Shown here: piece after piece, positions 22,341-33,412 of the stretch
How positions within the stretch are numbered: the first letter of the stretch is position 1
How the letters are laid out: every line of letters starts with the position of its first letter
Assembly (NCBI RefSeq): GCF_932526225.1
Contig: NC_064042.1
Coordinates: forward strand, 1,099,001 to 1,163,000
Source of the DNA: Nematostella vectensis
Lineage: Eukaryota > Cnidaria > Anthozoa > Actiniaria > Edwardsiidae
Direction of reading: 5' to 3'
Length of the DNA stretch: 64,000 nucleotides
The notes under the pieces: model-generated
The model's input: only the letters and a program-made list of their open reading frames with translations
Told to the model about the DNA's origin: nothing
Databases searched by the model: none
Program-made: the position numbers and the translations under genes

Positions 22341-22499
22341 AAGACTTTTAATTAGGGGTACGCATGTGCGAATGTCACTAGATCTTTTCTGGATCTACTC
22401 TGGAACTGAGAATAATAGAATAGACGCAGATTTATCAATAAAAGAAAGGTCTTAAAGGCTTGTTTTATAGTTGCGAGAGGCATCCGCAAAACAACATGC

Positions 22500-23470
22500 A
22501 TGTAACAAGCATGTAACTTGTATTACATGGGCCGCACCCAATTTGCCAAGATCTCGGATGTGTCCTCAAGCCTTCACGCAATAAATGGAGGTATTCCGCA
22601 GGGTACCAAACTTGGCCCAATTCTCTTCGCCGTTATGGTAGACGACCTTATGAGAAAATGGTTCCCGCGTGCGAAATTTGTCGACGACTTAACCATTCTT
22701 GAGATCGTCCCAAGGAACTCCCCCCCCCCCCCCCCCCCCCCGGTGATGAACTACTTAGTTAGTGGCATTTACTAGTTTGCATCCAACAATAATATGGTGC
22801 TTAATCCGAAAAAATGTAAATCTATGGCGGTTGACTTTCTTGACTATAACACCTGCGAGTGGTCTCCCATTTTCATCGGTGACACGGTCGTAGAACGCGT
22901 ACGTAGTTTTAAGCTGCTCGGACTTACCATCACAGACGACCTGAAATGGGAGGCCCATTGCGATGTTATAGTCAAGAAAGCCAACAAGCGACTATACGCC
23001 CTAAGGCAACTGAAAAAATCCGGCGTCTCCCATAATGATCTCGTGGGCGTCTATTGTTGCGTCGTATTCGCCAATCTGCCAATGTACATAGGTACATCAT
23101 CCCTGGAACAAACCCAGAAGCGTGCATTGCGGATTATTTTTCCAGACACTTCTTACGATAATGCATTAGTGTCAGCTGGTCTCCTGACTCTTGAGAAGCG
23201 CCGCAATAATCTATGCCGCCAGTATGTAGCCAACCTTCCACCCGAGCATCCCGTCCTACAGCTGATGGACTCGAGGACATGGGTAGTACCCGCCAAATAC
23301 AGTCTTAGGTCGGATACTACGAGTCGCCAAAGATGACAAAAACCAAAAGACTAAGCGATTTTGTAACTGTAAAATATTTAATTGTTAATTGTGTGTACTG
23401 TAAGTTTGTTGGCGCTCTCCCTGCAATTCAGTCTCAACTGCAATAGGGAATAATAAACATATATTATTTA
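22500..23470 (+). mobile_element. CR1/L2-like non-LTR element, 5'-truncated
   Basis: The remnant contains the RT palm C-terminal half, a 3' UTR with AATAAA (23451) and an AT-rich tail. Its 3' UTR shares 'GCAATTCAGTCT' and 'GCAATAGGGAATAA'-like phrases with its coding relative on the minus strand at 51.6-52.8 kb. Confidence 0.75.
22518..23336 (+). pseudogene. Reverse transcriptase fragment, CR1/L2-like
   Basis: The first segment has NGGIPQGTKLGPILFAVMVDDL and the catalytic FVDD (22679-22690). A pure C run (22720-22741) breaks it. The second segment resumes with NNNMVLNPKKCKSM, then FKLLGLTITDDLKW and KKANKRLYALRQLKKSGV, the thumb and connecting region of non-LTR RTs. The frame ends at 23336; the expected family ending (KRLSDFVTVKYL) is present just downstream in another frame. 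So it carries a 5' truncation, a C-run insertion and a 3' frameshift. Confidence 0.8.
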
Positions 23471-23689
23471 ATTTCATCAGTTATACCCTGATGAAGAGGG
23501 CGCAACACACCAGCGCTCAAAATAGTCCTCATATGTCTATTGAGCCGTGTTTATATTTTTAGTAGGTAATGCTATCCGAATATTAAAAAATCACAAAAGA
23601 AGAACTTTAAATCACTTGGTTACACCATATTTAGAGCTTCAACTCAGACATATGGGTAGGGAAGCAAAGGTGCGCAAGGAATATGGAAT

Positions 23690-23890
23690 TGTAAGTGGTA
23701 AATAAATGTGAATAAATAAATGAGGACATGGCCAAGAATCGAACCTCGTCCAGATCAGGCAAAATGAGAAAAAAATAGACCATACTTCCAGACATGCGCT
23801 GAAACAGCGTATGGCAGCATCATGCTTTACGGCTAAGCTGGAGATTTCGGCCCCAGCACCGCTATCTAGCGAACCGTACAACACAAAGGA
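23690..23890 (-). mobile_element. Probable tRNA-derived SINE
   Basis: On the minus strand GAGGTTCGATTCTTGG (B-box-like) lies at about 23733-23748. It is preceded by a region that could supply an A box (TTAGCCGTAAAGC) and followed by an AAATAAATG-rich tail. No intact cloverleaf could be drawn, so this is a SINE-like relic, not a tRNA gene. Confidence 0.35.
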
Positions 23891-23899
23891 ACCAGAGGT

Positions 23900-26800
23900 A
23901 CCCGCGCATTAATGGGGAGGCATTTTCCAGGATCCCAGCCCTGTCTTAGTCGGTTACGCCACGCACAGCTCGCTGAGATGTACACTGAAAAATATCAGAG
24001 TCTTTTTCACGCTTGCGTCTCTTGGGAATGGGTGTGTTGCTATAGTATTGTAGTGATGTCGTCATCATGTGCAGCGCACAACGACGTAGGTCTACATTGC
24101 TGCCAGCCTTTGTACTTTTCTTATAATAGGCACGTGTGCATGTGACATTTTTTTAGTGCCAAGAACAACAAAACATCAAAATGCACGCAATCTAAGATGC
24201 TTTGTGTTTTTAGGTTTTTGGAAAATACTGTGATTAAACCTCTCTTAAGGTTGCCCTCCTCGAATTTCTTAGGAGCATTTCAGATTCTAGAGTTCATCGG
24301 GTGTCGGGGGTCTCAAATTTAGCTATAGCGGCAAAAATGAGTGACAGACAGCTTCGTCACCCATAGTTGCTATTATTTTTTTACAATGAATATCACATTA
24401 AATTTTACCCGATCTGAAAACAGGTTGCTTGATATTGTTCTCTCGCCGGCGAAGGCCTATCTTAGATGAGTAATGGCACCTTATTTACCTCCAAGTGCGA
24501 TGATGTCATACATGATTGCGCGCAACGTAATATAAAAAAATCTTTTGTTCAATACTCCCAATGCGTGACTCACCAGACACGTTCAAAACGAAGCACGATT
24601 TATAGAGATCGCGATAATTAGCTTATTGAATCCGAGAAGTTTTCTATTCCAAAGAGAATCGTCCCCCATTCAGCAGCAATGTGGACCTAAGTTTCTGGTT
24701 GTACAAGAAAGATGACCACTAACCAAAGACACAAAAAACAAACTCGAAGTTCTTGAATAAGAAGTTGTAGAAACCAAGGCCAAGAAATCATAACAACAAA
24801 CAGTAAGTTACATCAAAGTGTATAAAAAGGAGTTATCATTCCCTTACTTTGAACAAGAATCGGTGAAACAGTTATTCAAGGAAGTTTCATAAACTTTTAA
24901 AAGTTGTTCTCTTTTCACATTATCGTCGTCACATCAATCAATAGAAACATCTAGCATACTAGCACAATATTCTTTACTTTTGTTATTTTAATAGAAATAA
25001 CAGATAACCCTTCCTAAGCAATATTCGATATACGAGTGATGTTGGAATGCATGTTGTCTTCTTTTCCTAGTTGCTCTTTCACTGATGGTATATATTCAAC
25101 GTAATTTTCGAAAAGTGTTTAGAACTCGTGACGCGCAATATCCTTTTATATAACACGATTAGGCTTCATTGCCCGGAGGGGGGCAATTGTTAAACGTTTT
25201 TAAACGAAGCCATTTTGGCCTCTTAAACTTAATTAATGAAGGACTAAATGCATAGGGGAAAGTGCAACGTATTTTAAAGGTAGGAGGGGGTATAGCGCCA
25301 GGGATAATATCCGTTATTATTAGATTATTTCAAATGGAATGCGCTATTTTCAAGGGTGATTACGCAAATGCGCAAGTGTTCTTTGAAAACTTTGATTACT
25401 TGCACTTGTAGGGAGCCTGGGGTATGGCAATAAAAATTTGGATTTTGTTTCCGCTGAATACTTTTCGTAAGCCTTATCAGCTGACTGCTGAAACTGTAAA
25501 TATACTTTAGGCGCAGATTTCAAATTCCTGCATTCAGAAGTACAAGGGCACAAAACGGATCTATTCGGCAGTCCGTTTTTTTGCTGGCTGGAAAGTTGTT
25601 AGACCCCTCGGTTACTGGGAAAAAAATCGTACCGAATGGTTCTGCTGGCAAATTTGTGGAGTCGAACTAGTTGTGCTGGGAATATTTTGGGGGGCGCTGG
25701 AGCGGATGCTTGGGACAAAAAATTGCCCCGATCCGGTTATACGGGCAATTATTCATGTGCTAAAACGCCTAACCACTGCTGGCCTGGTAAAAACGGAATG
25801 GTCCCTCCTTAGAAAGGGAACAGATCATATTTCCCCAGCAACTTTTAAAATGGATATTTTCGGCATCAGGACATATTCAAACGACAAAATATGCCATTTT
25901 AACGTGTTTTGCGAAGTGGGGCTCGTTGTTATGCCATTGAATAAAAAAGAAATTAAGTACAACTGAGAGTTGGGGTAAAATACCTCAGAGAAAATGGTTC
26001 ACCAAATGGGTAAAGAAAGCCAAGCTATAAATTATTGCTACGGGCCAGGATCCCAGTCTCCTGTGCAGCTGAGTGACTGGCACTAAGGACGCTCATGTAT
26101 AGTTTACTTCATTAGCAGAGCTTTCGTCTTTTACATTAGTTTAAATGACTCAGAAGCGGATCCTAACTTAATAAGGAAAATGTTTGAGAAGTCATTCGTT
26201 TTGTTGAATGGGCAACCAATAGAGGAAAATGCGCATTTGCGCGTGCTTGGTGTTGAGCTTGATAATTGCCTCTTATCGGCTCCAAAAATTATAAAGACAT
26301 ACACGACAATTAAGCTTCATTCAATTGATTGTCGTGTATGTATTTTGCGCATGCTTTTTTCATACTTGAACCAGGCTGGTTCTTATTCCACTTTACAATA
26401 CTTGTATACACAGTCAGCTTCTTTATTGTATCAATGTATGGGGCAACTGTTCTAAGACACTTTTTATTACAATCTACTAATCCAACTTCTACTTAAGCGC
26501 GCTGTTGAAATATCCTGTCTGCGGAATTCTCTTCTCTCTCCGTCTTTTCTCTCTCCGATTTTTTTCCAAGCTGAAATAGTTGCCTATTTTTTACCTCACG
26601 AGCATTTTTATTTTCAGTTGTCTCTCTTTTCACTGCCATCTTCTTTGACTTCTAGAAACTTGAAACTGCGACTCCTCCTCGGCTATCCTGCTTTGAGGCT
26701 TCTGTTATGAAAAAACTAAACTTTTTCTTCCCCCAACTGTCTAATGTTTCCCACCTTGACGATTTTGTTATAACTGCCGCTCTTATCTCAACTGGTATAA

Positions 26801-27183
26801 TTACTACTCCACTACATATCAAACATATTCCCCATGGATGTTTGTTTGTATTGCCTTATATGACCATTGATGCCCATATTTAGAAGAGATAAAGTTAAAC
26901 CGCTCCCTGATCTCCAGAAAACATGGTGACAAATGCTGATTCCTGTCAGTTTGAGACTCGCGGCAAGAAATTGTCAAGAAAAAATTGATCCCTTTGTCAA
27001 ATCTTTATCTCACTAATCTTGAAAAGCCCTGAGACCCAGGCCTCCAACAGATTGACCGAGCAGGTTCGAAGATCACCCAAATATTAATATGCAGTCGACG
27101 CGCGCAATAGCGTACAAACATAAACTTTTATCTTTTACTGTTCATAGGCAGTTTCTTTAACGACCTCATTGTCTTTATTCCAG
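23900..27183. other. Gene-poor stretch; possible RT relic near 26.2 kb
   Basis: No confident gene. An open frame at 26180-26455 begins with a segment (NAHLRVLGVELDNCL) reminiscent of the RT post-palm region, then is disrupted. The disruption coincides with a 14-bp perfect inverted repeat, ACATACACGACAAT at 26297-26310 against 26328-26341. A 97-codon frame at 25673-25966 has no recognisable domain. Confidence 0.3.
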
Positions 27184-29369
27184 ATGTCTTCTGAGGATAA
27201 TTTTTATGGATTAAACATAGCGTACGAGGATCTACGTAAGTATTTCCCTATCCCTTATAACCGCCATTGACAGAATATAGCAGCCTAGTGCCAGGCGTTC
27301 TTACCCGAGCAGCACAGGAAACCCGGTAAGAAGGCGTGGCACATGGCTAAAGGTATATATAGAGATAAAAAAAGTTACTAGTTGGGTTGATTAGCTGCTC
27401 AAAGTTTTATATCAAGATGATATTTACTTACGAATTATAACCAGCCAAAATGACAATAACGCAAAATGAAAACCAACCCAAATAAGAATAACGTAAATTG
27501 ATCAAATCTGCATTTTTTGAGTAACGAAATAAAGGGTGAAATCTGCTACGGGGAGCAATAAACTTTTCGTATTAGCCAAAGAGCGGGATATCAGGTTTAA
27601 AGTTCGAGTAATTAAAAGTAATTAATTTAGGGCCAAAGTTAAGTCTTTTCGAGATAATAGAGAACTCGAGTTCTCGAGAACTCCCCTTCCATTCCCTTCC
27701 GTTCCCTTCCGTTCCCTTCCGTTCCCTTCCGTTCCCTTCCGTTCCCTTCCGTTCCCTTCCCTTCCCTTCCCTTCCCTTCCCTTCCCTTCCCTTCCCTTCC
27801 CTTCCCTTCCCTTCCCTTCCCTTCCCTTCCCTTCCCTTCCCTTCCCTTCCCTTCCCTTCCCTTCCCTTCCCTTCCCTTCCCTTCCCTTCCCTTCCCTTCC
27901 CTTCCCTTCCCTTCCCTTCCCTTCCCTTCCCTTCCCTTCCCTTCCCTTCCCTTCCCTTCCCTTCCCTTCCCTTCCCTTCCCTTCCCTTCCCTTCCCTTCT
28001 CTTCTCTTCCCCGTGTGTGCTTAAGGTGAAACTTGTTCTTTTTGCAGTTTTGTATTTCGCGATAGCTTTCTCGAGCGTGGTTGTGGTAGCTGCTATCATT
28101 TTACTTGTCCTGGTGTGCGAAGCGGAAAAAAGGTTGCAGAAAATAAAAGAGCAAAGGTGGGGAGCAGAAACACATTTCAAATGCCATGGAATTTCTATAT
28201 CAATATCTGCAATCTGTAAAGCTATAGGAAATGTTACATATGTCCCACTGTATCTTGAAAATGATCATCAAGGAGTTCGGGTTATCCGAGTTCGACATAT
28301 TGGGCTCCATTTTGTGTTGAAAATGATAACTCATCAAGGAGTTCGGGTTACCCGAGTTCGGGTTAATTGGGGTCCACTGTATGTTGAAATGATAACTCAT
28401 CAAGGGATTCGGGTTACCCGAGTTCGGGTTAATTGGGGTCCACTGTATGTTGAAATGATAACTGATCAAGGAATTTGGGTTACCCGAGTTCGGGTTAATT
28501 GGGGTCCACTGTATGTTGAAATAATAACTCATCAAGGGATTTGAGTTATCCGAGTTCGACATATGGGGGTCCACTGTATGTTGAAATGATAACTGATCAA
28601 GGAATTTGGGTTACCCGAGTTCGTGTTAATTGGGGTCCACTGTATTTTGAAATGATAACTCATCAAGGGATTTGAGTTATCCGAGTTCGACATATGGGGA
28701 TCCACTGTATGTTGAAATGATAACTGATCAAGGAACTTGGGTTACCCGAGTTCGTGTTAATTGGGGTCCACTGTATGTGTATTGGTCTCGGCTTGATGAG
28801 AGCGACTCGGGCAGCCGCCATTTTGTCAACCTAGCAAAATACCAAGCGCAAGGAAGCATTGATTTCCATCGGTGGATAAAATTTGTTTTTGCAATATTTT
28901 TATCGAATTTGGTTAATACGGTATAGAACTCTGCCCTTAGATGGTTATTTCGAGATTTCATCGCATAATTTGTGATCCCAATTATCGAAAGAAAGCCATA
29001 ACAAAGGTTTGGCTTAGAGTTCCTTTTTAAGAGTGCGTCTTATTTTGACTCCGCAGGGAGATTGAGAAGGGGGAGGATGAGGATTACGTGAAGAGATTTG
29101 GTCTACCTCTGCCACCCCGCGAAGAAAGATCACACTCAATGGCAAATGTTTACTGGCGCGATAACTGGAGTATTGCCGACGAGGATCCGTTTCAATCCCG
29201 AGCATCAGCCGACTTTATCATCAACGATGTGCAGCGCATGGTCCCTCTGCCTCGTGCGACCGCACCTTCTCGGGAAGAACTCGGACAAGAAATCGGATTC
29301 GACAACATTAGATACAGCATCGATGACTCTACTTTGCCTAAGAAAAAAAATGATACCTCGCAATTGTAA
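27184..29369 (+). CDS. Single-pass transmembrane protein, 157 aa, unknown family
   Basis: Exons are 27184-27235, 28048-28156 and 29057-29369. Junctions are phase 1 (CTAC|GTAAGT to TTCTTTTTGCAG) and phase 2 (CAAAG|GTGGGG to CTCCGCAG), and both keep frame exactly. The protein starts MSSEDNFYGLNIAYEDL. It has one hydrophobic helix at about 19-41 (FAIAFSSVVVVAAIILLVLV), then a charged stretch (EAEKRLQKIKEQREIEKGED) that suggests a cytoplasmic C terminus. The rest is polar, with WRDNWSIADEDPF and ending DDSTLPKKKNDTSQL. A 3' splice acceptor (TTTATTCCAG) abuts the ATG, so a non-coding leader exon or trans-spliced leader probably precedes it. Intron 1 contains a 310-bp TTCCC run ending 50 bp before the acceptor, and intron 2 a 66-bp minisatellite. 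I do not recognise the family. No AATAAA was found close downstream. Confidence 0.7.
27685..27999. repeat. TTCCC pentanucleotide array (polypyrimidine tract)
   Basis: About 60 pentamers; the first six alternate TTCCG TTCCC. All are C/T on the plus strand, so this is a purine/pyrimidine mirror tract able to form triplex (H-DNA). On the minus strand it opens a spurious GREGK-repeat frame. It lies within intron 1 of the membrane-protein gene, just upstream of the exon 2 acceptor. Confidence 0.97.
28262..28790. repeat. 66-bp minisatellite, ~8 copies
   Basis: The units contain AACTCATCAAGGGATT, GGGTTACCCGAGTTCGGGTT and GGGGTCCACTGTATG. The GGGTTACCCG part is nearly palindromic. The array lies in intron 2 of the membrane-protein gene. 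Open frames across it on both strands reflect the period being a multiple of three. Confidence 0.9.
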
Positions 29370-30240
29370 TTGAATCTAAAATGAATGTCTGAGGGGGGGG
29401 GGGGGGGGGCTCTTTGAGAAAAATGCATGCATTGCCTTCTGGTCTAACAAATCCTGCATCGCTTTTTCAAAAGAAGAAAAAAGACCCATTTCCTGATAAA
29501 AAAAATCTGCACGCCAGATGTAGAAAAAAGTTCTGATCCCCTGACTTCTTAAACAGGCGACAATGACGTGACTAAAAGGGGGAATTTCGCAACTGTTAGA
29601 AGATAACTAGATGGAGATGGTATCATTATATTTAGCCATTATAGACTTAATGTGCTTTCTCCATCTTTAAATATTTCGTGAAATCGAACCAAACCAGTTT
29701 TTTAGCTCCATCCATCATTCCAGGTAGATGACGTGACTAGAAGACTGGAACTTTGATGGCGTTTATTTCGTAGAATGAACAGGAAGCTAACCAATCGGGA
29801 TGTATTACTTGATTGACAAAAGACAGACGATAGATTATCTAGCAAATAGATCTCATTTATTTGCGTGCGTCTGTCCTCTACTCTAGATGTACGATGATGT
29901 AACAGCATGTCATGAACAAAACTGACTGTTCTTCATGACATGCTATGACGTCTTCTGTGCAAGGATAGACTAGTAAAAAGACAATTAATCTATCTGTTTT
30001 ATACAATTATTTTGTTCCTGTGTTGATAGTTTTGGGGAGCGCTTGCGCGTGCCGGAGCCAAGCGTGCGTGTGCTCTCTGATAACGAATGGGTCCTTGACC
30101 AATCAGAGCGCGGGATTTACGAGTGTCGAGTTCTCTAAAGGACAGCTCTGACTTCATGGATCTGCCGAGATCTTTATCCGTCAATTCCAAGCCATATATG
30201 GAAGTCTCACGTGAATGGCCGATTACATCAAGACCGCAAT
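29370..30240. other. Intergenic, with one 13-bp hairpin
   Basis: No gene is seen. AGCATGTCATGAA (29904-29916) and its exact inverse (29932-29944) form a hairpin with a 15-base loop. A G run lies at 29393-29409. Confidence 0.4.
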
Positions 30241-31220
30241 AGCTCGAATAAGCGCCTCGCCCAAATAGGCGCCTCCCCAAAATAAGCACCTTCCCCAAAT
30301 AGGCGCCTCCCCAAAGTAAGCGCCTTCCAAACCTTTTCCATGATTCACTGTTACGCTTCTAACCATTCCCCATAATTCACTGTTGCGCTTAAAAACCCTT
30401 CTCATGATTCATTGTTGCGTTTCTAACCCTTTCCCATGATTCACTGTGCCTTTCAAACCTTCCCCACGATTCGCTGTTTGGCTTCTAACCCTTTCCCATG
30501 AGTTGTTGCGCTTCTAACCCTTTCCCATGATTCGCTGTTGCGTTTCTAACCCTTTCCCATGATTCACTGTGCCTTTCAAACCTTTCCCATGATTCGCTGT
30601 TGCGCTTCTAACCCTTTCCCATGATTCGCTGTTGCGTTTCTAACCCTTTCCCAGGATTCAGTGCCTTTCAAACCTTTCCCATGATTCGCTGTTGCGCTTC
30701 TAACCCTTTCCTATGATTCGCTGTTGCGCTTCTAACCCTTTCCCATGATTCACTGTGCCTTTCCCATGATTCGCTGTTGCGCTTCTAACCCTTTCCCATG
30801 ATTCACTGTGCCTTTCCCATGATTCGCTGTTGTGTTTCTAATCCTTTCCCATGATTCACTGTGCCTTTCAAACCTTTTCCATGATTCACTGTGCCTTTCA
30901 AACCTTTCCCATGATTCGCTGTTGCGCTTCTAACCATTTCCCATGATTCACTGTGCCTTTCAAACCTTTCCTATGATTCGCTGTTGCGTTTCTAACCCTT
31001 TTCCATGATTCACTGTGCCTTTCAAACCTTTCCCATGATTCGCTGTTGCGCTTCTAACCCTTTCCCATGATTCGCTGTGCCTTTCAAACCTTCCCCATGA
31101 TTCGCTGTTGCGCTTCTAACCCTTTCCCATGATTCGCTGTGGCACTTCTAACCCTTTCCCATGATTCGCTGTTGCGCTTCTAACCCTTTCCCATGATTTA
31201 CTGTTGCACTTCTAAACCAC
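30240..31220. repeat. 30-32-bp minisatellite, ~28 copies, with AAGCGCC leader
   Basis: It starts with four AATAGGCGCCTCCCCA-type units (30246-30328). It then becomes an array alternating a 32-bp unit (TTCGCTGTTGCGCTTCTAAC + CCTTTCCCATGA) and a 30-bp unit (TTCACTGTGCCTTTCAAACC + TTTCCCATGA). No coding. Confidence 0.93.
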
Positions 31221-33240
31221 CACCTACTCCCTACTATCTTCTAAATTGTGAGTTGTTGTGTGAAACGTAACTTATACAGCTATGGGGAGTACATGCGGAC
31301 TGTCGACGTTTGCGACCTGTCGATATGGTAGAGGGATGGAGAAGGACAAGAGAGGTCTAGGGTGGTGTGGGGCTACGCTGTCTATGCAAATTTCATTCCA
31401 AGGATGCCATTTGACCAGCTGCTATGTCGAGATCATCGATGGTAAGCTAAAATTGAGGTTCATTTTCGCAGGTTTTAAGGCAGATTGCTTAAAAACTCAA
31501 TCGGGGAAAGTTCCATCCCTCTCCCATCCTATACCGTTGTCAGTGATTTTGTACTGCTTAAAATCCGGCAGAAAATCGCGCTGAAGCTGAGGTAGTCAGA
31601 ATATTGTTTCCAGCCTTGTGTTATGTATGTTTAAACATACTTAATATCGACTCGAAAACGAGTCAAACTTATATCGCTCTAAACTCGTGAAACTGAGCTT
31701 CTAGGGAAGAAAAACACCACAGACGAATACATTTACATCCAAACTAAGTTTATTTCATGAATAAGAGAATGAAGATATAACTTATAGATGTTTATTTGCG
31801 CGAATTCGTATGTCCTTAGAAATCATTCACTGACGCGGGTGGGAGGCCTGTGTACTCGCTTGCTAATCCTCACGAACGACACCAAATTTCATCTCACTGA
31901 TTTTGATTGACTGCTAGCTAATAAGAAAAAAACATTGTTTGTAATTGAAACTTGGATTTAGCTTTCGCATGGGAAGTAAAACAGAAATAATTTTGAAAAT
32001 TTATCAACGGCACTTTTACCCCTTCTCAGAGATCGGTCCGGGCTATCCGTTTCGGAAGGCTAGAGAAAGCGCTCCTCCTTTCAATGTGTTCTTATGAACC
32101 AGTGTTGAGCACACAGGTGGGTGTCGTGGAGGTGTCAGTACGACAAGGAATACAAATTATAACAGTTTATTATGAGTCACCCACAACAGTGGTGATTAGC
32201 TGGACCATTTTCCACTCTTTTACATAGTAAAGAGTCGGTAGTGACGGGAATACAGCAGGTTCTACACGCCAACCAATCAGAATCTAGCCTAGTTTCCAGT
32301 CATGGGCAAATGTCTGACAATAGGCTGATTGCATGTTAACCAAGTACACCCGAAAAGTCGAATTCACAATAGCACCTCAAACGCAACAATGGGACATTTA
32401 AAAGCTCAATTGCTCAATGTTGAGTGAGCCACTAGTTACTGTCCTACCTAGTGCGCTTTCGTGGCCACCATGATAAACAAAGTTAGCCAATCAGCAAACG
32501 AGAATAATAAACGTTAGCCAATCAGCACACGAGAATAATAAAAGTTAGCCAATCAGCATGCGAGAATCGCTAAAGTTAGCCAAACAGCATGCGAGAAACA
32601 CAAATGAAAGTTACTGAGCCAATCAGCATACGAGAACTACAGCTTTAATTGGCAAGGACTTCACAACTAGGAGGACTGGTGTACAGTAAAGCAGTTCATT
32701 GTTACGCTAGTTGACAAAAGAAGTTCACGCCAATTAGAGAGTCCGTTTTTCGAATCCTCATGGCATACTTTTTTAAGGTGGCCACGGTAGCGCGCGTCGC
32801 ACTGTAACAAGAGAATGTGGCATTATGAACTCGTCTTTACGTTTGGTACAATGCGCTTTATCCTAAAGCAATGACCATTCCTAAGACAGTTGTCGAGACT
32901 TTGGGGTGGATAAAATACTTAAGTCAACAATGAAACCATGTCATATGTAAGTTATAAATATTTCCGGATCTAAAGATCACTGCAACTAAACACATGTAGT
33001 GCAGGGTGTGTGGCATCAGACTACAAGCAAAAACCTAAAATAAAGTGACAATGAAACTAAGTCTAAGCTATACTGCCTGCCTCATCGCCTATTGGTCCAT
33101 CTTGGGTTAGGGGGTTGGGGGTAAGCATGTCCGTGTCACGAGGGAGAGGTATGTATGACGTTGAAACAGCGTCGATTTCCTTAGGACCCGCCCAAAGAAT
33201 CGAAGTGCCAGATGTCAGCTAAGTGGAAAAGATTTGTTAA
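31221..33240. other. Intergenic region with CCAAT tandem array
   Basis: No gene is supported; a 100-codon frame at 31282-31584 has no recognisable domain or splice context. A short array at 32478-32640 has five ~31-bp units (AGTTAGCCAATCAGC...CGAGAA); four carry an intact CCAATCAGC. Confidence 0.45.
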
Positions 33241-33248
33241 AAGTTTAT

Positions 33249-33412
33249 CACGTGTCACTCAGTACACACCCAGCGCATACAGGAAGTGACACGGTTATAT
33301 AAATGGTAGCACGTGACAAGTCAGTTCCACGTGGCATTAAGCACTCATGGACTATGTGGCAATCCCTTCTATACCACGTGACACGGCACAACCCACCCCC
33401 TTGTACCACGTG
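33249..33412. promoter_or_regulatory. Cluster of five CACGTG E-boxes
   Basis: CACGTG occurs at 33249, 33310, 33328, 33375 and 33407, most extended as CCACGTGG or CACGTGAC. About one per 4 kb is expected by chance. It lies 2 kb downstream of the TNF-ligand stop codon. Binding by bHLH-ZIP factors (Myc/USF/MITF type) is the family expectation for this site; function is inferred. Confidence 0.5.

Noticed and set aside
23482-23500. Second hammerhead core (CTGATGAAGAGGGCG)
   Set aside because: It has CTGATGA but lacks the GAAA and a matching stem I/III, so it is not a ribozyme.
27572-28180. 202-codon minus frame rich in GREGK
   Set aside because: It is the translation of the TTCCC array and overlaps a plus-strand coding exon on the opposite strand.
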